A stretch of DNA of 64,000 nucleotides, from contig DWZD01000040.1 in assembly GCA_019118345.1 (NCBI GenBank), forward strand, positions 186,001-250,000, read 5' to 3'. The position numbers and the translations under genes are program-made. Shown here in pieces: positions 57,909 to 64,000 of this stretch (position 1 is its first letter; each line of letters opens with the position of its first letter). This stretch comes from Candidatus Desulfovibrio intestinavium. GTDB taxonomy: Bacteria; Desulfobacterota; Desulfovibrionia; Desulfovibrionales; Desulfovibrionaceae. A model generated the notes under the pieces. It had not been told where the DNA came from. It saw only the letters and a list, made by a program, of their open reading frames with translations, and did no database searches.

Positions 57909-58311
57909 TGCGGATGCCCCCCGGCAGACGCCTGTCCATGATCCCGAAATCCTGCACGATGCGCCCACATACGGCGACGGACGGCACGGCGATGACGCTC
58001 GCGGGCGGCACGCGGCCCAAAGCGTGCGCTTCATCCACTTCCGGCAAGTCGGTTTCGGGCCGGGCAATGCCGACGGTTGCCTTGCCCCGGCCATCACCTT
58101 CGGTCTCTTTCTGGGCTGCCTGTTCAGCCTGGGCCTGCTGGCGGCCATCGGCTTTGTGGTCTTCTGGTGCATCGGCGCGGTGCTGGGCGCCCTGCTGCAG
58201 GTGCGCCGCACCCTGAACCGCCAGCCCACCAATCCGTGGTACTGGCGCATTGCCAACTGGCTGGTCTGCCTGTTGCTGGTCTATTGGCTGGCGGGAGGCA
58301 AGCTGCTGTGA
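57883..58311 (+). CDS. Small membrane protein, unknown
   Basis: AAGGAG upstream of ATG; two TM segments; overlaps flanking genes in an operon-like arrangement. Confidence 0.7.
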   Translation: MTPTDPRPDADAPRQTPVHDPEILHDAPTYGDGRHGDDARGRHAAQSVRFIHFRQVGFGPGNADGCLAPAITFGLFLGCLFSLGLLAAIGFVVFWCIGAVLGALLQVRRTLNRQPTNPWYWRIANWLVCLLLVYWLAGGKLL

Positions 58312-58574
58312 CGCCGCAAAGCTGGCAGGTCTATCTTGTGCGTTGCGCCGACGACAGCCTGTACTGCGGCGTGACGACGGACATGGAACGCCGTCTGGCC
58401 CAGCACAACGGACTGCGATCCGGCGGGGCGCGCTACACCCGCTCGCGGCGGCCCGTCCGTCTGGAAGCCAGCCGCACCTGCACCAGCCTGTCCGAGGCCC
58501 TGCGCCTTGAGGCGCTTGTCAAACGGACGCCGCGCGCCCGCAAACATCTTCTTCTGCAATCCGCCGACCTATGA
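58308..58574 (+). CDS. GIY-YIG nuclease domain protein (YhbQ-like)
   Basis: WQVYLVRCADDSLYCGVTTDMERRLAQHN...GARYTRSRRPVRL; GTG start. Confidence 0.88.
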   Translation: MTPQSWQVYLVRCADDSLYCGVTTDMERRLAQHNGLRSGGARYTRSRRPVRLEASRTCTSLSEALRLEALVKRTPRARKHLLLQSADL

Positions 58575-59194
58575 TCAGCCTGCAAACCGCCCTCACCTTC
58601 TTTGTCATTGCCGCCGGTCTGGCCGTGACTCCCGGCCCGGACATCCTTTTTGTTCTCACGCAATCGGCCCTTTATGGGGCGCGGGCGGGCCTTGCCACCA
58701 CCCTTGGCCTCATGAGCGGCCTCTTTGTGCATACCTCGCTGGTGGCCCTCGGCGTGGCCGCCTTTTTTCAGCACTCGCCCACGGCCTTTCTGCTGCTCAA
58801 GATCGCCGGAGCCGTCTATCTGCTCTATCTGGCCTGGCTGTCCTTCCGGGCCGGGGCCATGCTGGCCCTGGGCGAACAGGGCAATTTCATCGGCTATGCG
58901 GCCCTGTACCGGCGCGGTCTGTTCATGAACGTCACCAATCCCAAGGTCTCCCTGTTTTTCCTTGCCTTTCTGCCGCAGTTCTGCTCCCCTGAACGCGGCA
59001 GCATGGCCGCGCAGGTCATTCAGCTGGGCCTGCTGTTTCTGCTGGCGACCTGTCTGGTGTTCGGCCTGACGGCCCTGCTGAGCGGGCGGCTGGCCCGCCG
59101 CTTCAACGACAGCCCGAAGGCGCAGATGATCATGCACCGGCTGGCCGGACTGGTTTTCGTTGGTCTGGCGGCCTGCCTTGCCTTCACAGCCTGA
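58571..59194 (+). CDS. LysE/RhtB family translocator
   Basis: AVTPGPDILFVLTQSALYGARAGLATTLGLMSGLFVHTSLVALGVAA; FMNVTNPKVSLFFLAFLPQF. Confidence 0.92.
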   Translation: MISLQTALTFFVIAAGLAVTPGPDILFVLTQSALYGARAGLATTLGLMSGLFVHTSLVALGVAAFFQHSPTAFLLLKIAGAVYLLYLAWLSFRAGAMLALGEQGNFIGYAALYRRGLFMNVTNPKVSLFFLAFLPQFCSPERGSMAAQVIQLGLLFLLATCLVFGLTALLSGRLARRFNDSPKAQMIMHRLAGLVFVGLAACLAFTA

Positions 59195-59241
59195 GTCGCC
59201 TTGACATGCGGGGCCGGCCTGAGTATGTACGCAATCGCGAG

Positions 59242-59787
59242 ATGAACATGCAAAACACCTTTCTCCTCCCCCTCAATGATCTGCCCCCGGAAGGCAGAAA
59301 TATCGTCGTTGATGATGCCCGCCTCTGGGCGGCGAACCTGCGGGAATTTCAGATGGATTGCCGCGTGACCGCCCCCTTGCGCGCCGAGCTGCGCATCATG
59401 CCGCTGGAAGACGGCTGGCTGGTGCGGGGAGAACTGCGCGGCGAGGTGGTCGTGCCCTGCAACCGCTGCGCCGAGGATGTGGCCGTGACCATCGACAGCC
59501 GCTTCGAGGAATTTGAGGATGTTCCCGAGGCCACGACCGGCGACGACGGCGGACAGCCGGGCGACAGCCATATCGTTCTGGACAAGGGCGTGCCCCTGCT
59601 GGATACGGCGGCCCTCTGCTGGGAAGAATTCGTGCTGGCCCTGCCCATGAATCCACTCTGCGCCGAGGACTGCAAGGGCCTGTGCCCGCAGTGCGGGGCC
59701 AACCTCAATGAAGGCGGCTGCGCCTGTGCGCGGGACGAGGGCGATCCCCGTCTGGCGGTTTTGCGCGGTCTGACCCTGAAAAAATAA
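59242..59787 (+). CDS. yceD: YceD/DUF177 family protein
   Basis: VPCNRCAEDV and CKGLCPQCGANLNEGGCAC, upstream of rpmF-plsX. Confidence 0.9.
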   Translation: MNMQNTFLLPLNDLPPEGRNIVVDDARLWAANLREFQMDCRVTAPLRAELRIMPLEDGWLVRGELRGEVVVPCNRCAEDVAVTIDSRFEEFEDVPEATTGDDGGQPGDSHIVLDKGVPLLDTAALCWEEFVLALPMNPLCAEDCKGLCPQCGANLNEGGCACARDEGDPRLAVLRGLTLKK

Positions 59788-59890
59788 TTGGACAGATGCA
59801 AAAAAAGAGGCTAGGGTTACAGCCCTTGAGCGCAATCCATCCTCATAATGACCGATAACATTTTCCGCTCCGGCGGAGAAGGAGAAGATC

Positions 59891-60073
59891 ATGGCCGTCC
59901 AGCAAAACAAGAAATCCCGTTCCCGCAAGGGCATGCGCCGCTCCCACGACCGCGTGGCCGTGCCCGCCGTCATCTATTGCTCCTGCGGCGAACCGACGGT
60001 TCCCCACAGCGTCTGCCCCAATTGCGGCACCTACAAGGGCCGTCAGGTGGTTGCCAAGAACGACGCGGAATAA
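59891..60073 (+). CDS. rpmF: 50S ribosomal protein L32
   Basis: MAVQQNKKSRSRKGMRRSHDRVAVP...CSCGEPTVPHSVCPNCGTYKGRQV. Confidence 0.97.
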   Translation: MAVQQNKKSRSRKGMRRSHDRVAVPAVIYCSCGEPTVPHSVCPNCGTYKGRQVVAKNDAE

Positions 60074-61107
60074 TGGACACACGCCCCATCATAGCCGTGG
60101 ATGCCATGGGAGGCGATTTTGGGCCTTCCGTGGTGGTGCCGGGCGCCATCGAGGCTGCCCGGCTTCACGATCTGCATGTTCTGCTGGTGGGCGATACGCC
60201 CAAGATCGAAGCGGAACTGGACAAGCTCGATCTTGCCAATGTGCAGTTTGACATTGTTCACGCCGATGATGTGGTTCACATGAACGAAAAGCCGTCGGAC
60301 ATTCTCCGGCGCAAGAAAAACGCCTCCATTCAGGTGGCCTGCCGCCTCGTCAAGGAAGGTGCGGCCCAGAGCGTGGTCAGCGCGGGGCATTCCGGCGCGA
60401 CGGTGGCCTGCGGCATGTTCATCATGGGCCGGCTGCCCGGCGTGGAGCGTCCGGCCCTGGCCGCCCTCCTGCCCACGGAAAAGAATCCGGTGGTGGTGCT
60501 GGACGCCGGCGCCAACGTGGACTGCCGCCCCTACCATCTCTTTCAGTTCGGCCTCATGGGCGACGCCTTTGCCCGCGACCTCCTGAACTATGCCTCGCCG
60601 CGCGTCAGCCTGCTCAGCATCGGCGAGGAGGAAGGCAAGGGCAACAGCCAGGTCAAGGAGGCGTACGAGCTGCTCAAGCTGGCCCAGAACCTGAACTTCA
60701 TCGGCAATGCCGAAGGCCGCGACATCTTTACCGGCGATGTGGATGTGGTGGTGTGCGACGGATTTGTGGGCAATGTGGTCGTCAAGATGAGTGAAGGCCT
60801 TGCCAGCTCGCTGGTTCGTATGCTCAAGCGCGTCTTTACCTCCGGCCTTCTGCCCGCTCTGGGGGGGATGCTGGCCAAGGGCGCTTTCAAAAAATTCGCC
60901 ACCACCATCGATTATGCCGAATATGGCGGCGCGCCGCTCCTGGGCCTGCAGGGCCTGGCCATCGTCTGTCACGGGCGCTCCAATTCCCGCGCCATGATGA
61001 ATGCCATCAAGATGAGCGGCAACTTTGTCCGCAAGAGCACCAATACCCGTCTTGCGGAAACCATACTTGCCAACGAGGAGCTGACGCGCTTCTCTCGCGC
61101 CATCTAA
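60073..61107 (+). CDS. plsX: Phosphate acyltransferase PlsX
   Basis: IIAVDAMGGDFGPSVVVPGA; SAGHSGATVACGMFIMGRLPGVERPALAALLPT; TAATG overlap with rpmF. Confidence 0.97.
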   Translation: MDTRPIIAVDAMGGDFGPSVVVPGAIEAARLHDLHVLLVGDTPKIEAELDKLDLANVQFDIVHADDVVHMNEKPSDILRRKKNASIQVACRLVKEGAAQSVVSAGHSGATVACGMFIMGRLPGVERPALAALLPTEKNPVVVLDAGANVDCRPYHLFQFGLMGDAFARDLLNYASPRVSLLSIGEEEGKGNSQVKEAYELLKLAQNLNFIGNAEGRDIFTGDVDVVVCDGFVGNVVVKMSEGLASSLVRMLKRVFTSGLLPALGGMLAKGAFKKFATTIDYAEYGGAPLLGLQGLAIVCHGRSNSRAMMNAIKMSGNFVRKSTNTRLAETILANEELTRFSRAI

Positions 61108-61128
61108 CCCACTCCACGAGTTTTCTCT

Positions 61129-62115
61129 ATGAATGCACGCTGCAACCTCCTGTCCCTGAGCAGTCATGTGCCGTCTCAGGTGCTGACCAATGACGATCTG
61201 GCCAAGATGGTCGATACCAGCGACGAGTGGATCACCACCCGCACGGGCATCAAGGAAAGGCGGCGGCTGGCCGCGACCGAAAACGCGTCGGATCTGGGCT
61301 GCAAGGCCGCGCTCAAGGCCCTTGACGAAGCGGGGATCAAAGCCTCCGCCCTGACGCACATCATTGCCGCCACCTGCACGCCGGACAGTCTCTGCCCCTC
61401 GGTAGCCTGCATCATCAGCGGCAAGCTGGGCGCCGGCGCGGTCATGGCCTTTGACGTGAGCGCCGCCTGCTCAGGCTTTCTCTATGGTCTTTCCCTCTGC
61501 CGCAGCATCCTGGCCCAGGATCCCGCCGCCAAGATTCTCTTTGTCTGCACCGAAGCCCTCACCCGCCGCTCCGACTGGACGGATCGCAGCACCTGCGTCC
61601 TCTTCGGCGACGGCGCCGGAGCCTGCGTGCTCACGGCCGACGAACGCCCCTCCCTGGCCGCGCTGGAGGATGTGCTGTGCAAGAGCGACGGCAGCCTCAA
61701 CAATCTCATCGTGGTCGGGGGCGGCACCGCCACCCAGTACAAGCAGGGCGACACCGTGGGCAGCGACTTTTTCATCCACATGCAGGGCCGCGAAGTCTAC
61801 CGCCACGCTGTCCGCCAGATGTCCGGCATCTGTGAGGAAATTCTCCAACGCAACGGAATGGGCATCAAGGATGTGGATCTCTTTGTGCCCCATCAGGCCA
61901 ATTTGCGCATCATCGAGGCCGTGGGCAGCCGTCTGGACGTTGCCCCCGAAAAGGTCTTCACCAACGTGGATCGCTATGGCAATACCTCATCGGCCTCCGT
62001 GCCCCTGGCTCTGGCCGAAGCCCGCGCGCAAGGCCGCCTTGAGCCGGGCATGCGCGTCCTGATGACGGCCTTCGGGGGCGGTCTGACGGTCGGGGCCGCA
62101 CTGCTGCGCTTTTAA
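61129..62115 (+). CDS. fabH: 3-oxoacyl-ACP synthase III
   Basis: DTSDEWITTRTGIKERRR; FDVSAACSGFLYGLS; VPHQANLRIIEAV; GNTSSASVPLAL. Confidence 0.97.
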   Translation: MNARCNLLSLSSHVPSQVLTNDDLAKMVDTSDEWITTRTGIKERRRLAATENASDLGCKAALKALDEAGIKASALTHIIAATCTPDSLCPSVACIISGKLGAGAVMAFDVSAACSGFLYGLSLCRSILAQDPAAKILFVCTEALTRRSDWTDRSTCVLFGDGAGACVLTADERPSLAALEDVLCKSDGSLNNLIVVGGGTATQYKQGDTVGSDFFIHMQGREVYRHAVRQMSGICEEILQRNGMGIKDVDLFVPHQANLRIIEAVGSRLDVAPEKVFTNVDRYGNTSSASVPLALAEARAQGRLEPGMRVLMTAFGGGLTVGAALLRF

Positions 62116-62260
62116 CGGCGTCGCGGGCCACGGTCTGCGCCGTCGCCTGCCCTGTCGCACCCTGTCCGTCCCCCGGCCACGACCGGACGGCAGAGACAGC
62201 CGAGCCGCGAGGCCCATGCCCGCGCGCTCGCCGCGAACAGGGTGCTTCCTCCGCAGCACA

Positions 62261-62289
62261 TTGCCTTTGTCGTCCCTTTTGTGTAGACT
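62261..62289 (+). promoter_or_regulatory. Candidate sigma70 promoter for fabG-acpP-fabF
   Basis: TTGCCT - 17 nt - TAGACT, 28 nt upstream of fabG ATG. Confidence 0.4.
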
Positions 62290-62317
62290 CGAAAAAATTT
62301 TTTCACGAGGTATCCGC

Positions 62318-63070
62318 ATGAGCGCACTTTCCCCCAGCGTCCCGACGGCACTGGTTACCGGCGGTTCGCGCGGCATTGGCCGTGCCATTGCCCTCACTCT
62401 GGCCCGGGACGGATTTCAGGTTCTGCTGACCTATGTGAGCCGGCCCGAGGAGGCGCAGGAAACGGTGGACGCCATTGTCCGGGAAGGCGGCAGCGCCCGG
62501 GCTGAGGCCCTCAACGTGGGCGACGGCGAAGCCGTGAGCGCCTTTTTTGCCGAGCAGGTCAAGGACAAGGTGCGGCTGGCGGCGCTGGTCAACAATGCGG
62601 GCATCACCAAGGACGGCTTTCTGGTGCGCATGAAGGATGAGGACTTTGACCGCGTGCTGACCATCAATCTGCGCGGCGCCTTCCTCTGTACCCGGGAAGC
62701 CGCGAAAATCATGAGCAAAAACCGTTATGGCCGCATTGTGAACATTTCTTCCGTCGTCGGCCAGATGGGCAACGCCGGCCAGATCAACTACGCGGCCGCC
62801 AAGGCCGGGCTGCTGGGCCTGACCAAATCCTGCGCCAAGGAACTGGCGGCCCGCAACATCACGGTCAATGCCGTGGCGCCGGGCTTCATCGAAACGGACA
62901 TGACCGCCGGGCTTGCCGATGACGTGCGTGCTGCCTATGCCGAAGCCATACCGCTCAAACGCATGGGAACGGCACAGGAAATCGCGGATGCCGTTTCCTT
63001 CCTTGTCTCGGACAAGGCCGCCTACATCACCGGTCAGGTGCTGGGCGTCAACGGCGGCATGTACTGCTAG
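62318..63070 (+). CDS. fabG: 3-oxoacyl-ACP reductase
   Basis: [56 protein letters not shown]. Confidence 0.97.
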   Translation: MSALSPSVPTALVTGGSRGIGRAIALTLARDGFQVLLTYVSRPEEAQETVDAIVREGGSARAEALNVGDGEAVSAFFAEQVKDKVRLAALVNNAGITKDGFLVRMKDEDFDRVLTINLRGAFLCTREAAKIMSKNRYGRIVNISSVVGQMGNAGQINYAAAKAGLLGLTKSCAKELAARNITVNAVAPGFIETDMTAGLADDVRAAYAEAIPLKRMGTAQEIADAVSFLVSDKAAYITGQVLGVNGGMYC

Positions 63071-63137
63071 CAGCACGCTGACAAGCGGCGTTATGGCCGC
63101 TTCCCCTATGCAAAAACCACTCAATTTGGAGGAAACC

Positions 63138-63374
63138 ATGTCTGATGTCGCTGAGAAGGTGAAAAAAATCATTGTGGATCAGCTCGGAGCCAATGCCGAC
63201 GACGTGAAGCCCGAAGCCTCCTTCGTGGAAGATCTGGGCGCTGACTCCCTTGATCTGACCGAACTGATCATGGCCATGGAAGAAGAGTTCGACATTGAAA
63301 TCGCCGATGAAGATGCCCAGAAGATCCTGAAGGTGCAGGACGCCATCAGCTATATCGAAAGCAAGCAGGGCTAA
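63138..63374 (+). CDS. acpP: Acyl carrier protein
   Basis: [27 protein letters not shown]. Confidence 0.98.
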   Translation: MSDVAEKVKKIIVDQLGANADDVKPEASFVEDLGADSLDLTELIMAMEEEFDIEIADEDAQKILKVQDAISYIESKQG

Positions 63375-63469
63375 TTCGTCCTGCCATTCGCGGGCTGCGG
63401 GCCGCAAGGCTCGTTGCCCGCGCGCCCTTGATCGGCCAACGCCCTGCCGGGCTGCAAGAAGGAGCATAC

Positions 63470-64000
63470 ATGAGCCGCCCCCGCGTCGTCATTACCGGTC
63501 TGTCGGGACTGACTCCCCTCGCCAACGATATCGAGACCACCTGGAAACGCCTTGTTGCGGGCGAATCCGGCCTGGGTCCCATTACCCATTTCGACTGCTC
63601 GGCCTATGATTCGCGCATCGCGGGCGAAGTGAAGGATTTTGTCCCCGAGGATGTCATTCCCGCCAAGCAGGCCCGGCGCATGGATCGCTTCACGCAGTTT
63701 GCCGTGGCTGCGGCGCAAATGCTGATGCGGGACGCCGACTTCCGCATCACCGAGGACAATGCCTACGATGTGGGCGTCATTCTGGGCGTGGGACTCGGGG
63801 GCTTGCAGACCATTGAAACCTATCACGCCAAGCTCCTGCAGAGCGGCCCCTCCAAGGTTTCTCCCTTCCTCATTCCCATGCTCATCTCCAACATGGGGCC
63901 GGGACAGATCGCCATGTTCACCGGCGCCATGGGGCCGAACATCGTGACCACCACGGCCTGTGCCTCGGCCATTCACGGCATCGGCACGGCCTACAGCGAA
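63470..64000 (+). CDS. fabF: 3-oxoacyl-ACP synthase II (partial, cut by window end)
   Basis: RVVITGLSGLTPLANDIETTW...ITHFDCSAYDSRIAGEVKDF...TTTACASAIHGIG. Confidence 0.95.
   Translation, partial: MSRPRVVITGLSGLTPLANDIETTWKRLVAGESGLGPITHFDCSAYDSRIAGEVKDFVPEDVIPAKQARRMDRFTQFAVAAAQMLMRDADFRITEDNAYDVGVILGVGLGGLQTIETYHAKLLQSGPSKVSPFLIPMLISNMGPGQIAMFTGAMGPNIVTTTACASAIHGIGTAYSE

Noticed and set aside
1-64000. CRISPR array, prophage, insertion sequence or toxin-antitoxin module
   Set aside because: No regularly spaced repeats, no intact transposase, integrase or phage structural genes, and no convincing TA pair seen; the only mobility trace is the recombinase remnant at ~20.6 kb.

Overview
Mostly ordinary core genome of a GC-rich, Desulfovibrio-like bacterium (taxonomy inferred from gene content and order; no 16S in the window). 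About 45 genes can be supported. They include an HD-GYP-like sensor, an orphan HsdM/HsdS-like pair, a radical SAM protein, polA, an Mla-type lipid ABC transporter, grpE, hisD-purC-fabI, tRNA-Ser(GGA), rnpB, ispDF, fadD, dtd, a STAS protein, a FapA/DUF342 protein, two glycosyltransferases, fhs, bioB plus a fused bioD-bioA, an iron-containing ADH with a Crp/Fnr regulator, a long PEP-synthase-like protein, pyc-birA, cca, phoH-pgpH-ybeY, a cytosine/HMP permease, a Sel1 protein, yqeB, and yceD-rpmF-plsX-fabH-fabG-acpP-fabF (the last cut by the window edge). The only clearly accessory stretch is a ~3.2 kb islet at about 17.8-21.0 kb. It starts at tRNA-Ser and ends at an imperfect second copy of the tRNA 3' end and its terminator. 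It carries a secreted protein with an internal duplicated motif, a secreted ankyrin-repeat protein, and a frameshifted serine-recombinase remnant that the ORF track misses. Other candidates for follow-up are the HsdM/HsdS-like pair with eroded methylase motifs, a cysteine-free five-repeat protein at 53.5 kb, the BioD-BioA fusion, an HD-GYP protein lacking its HD doublet, and unusual domain additions in PEP synthase and pyruvate carboxylase. I did not find a clear-cut new defence or biosynthetic system. No database searches were run.
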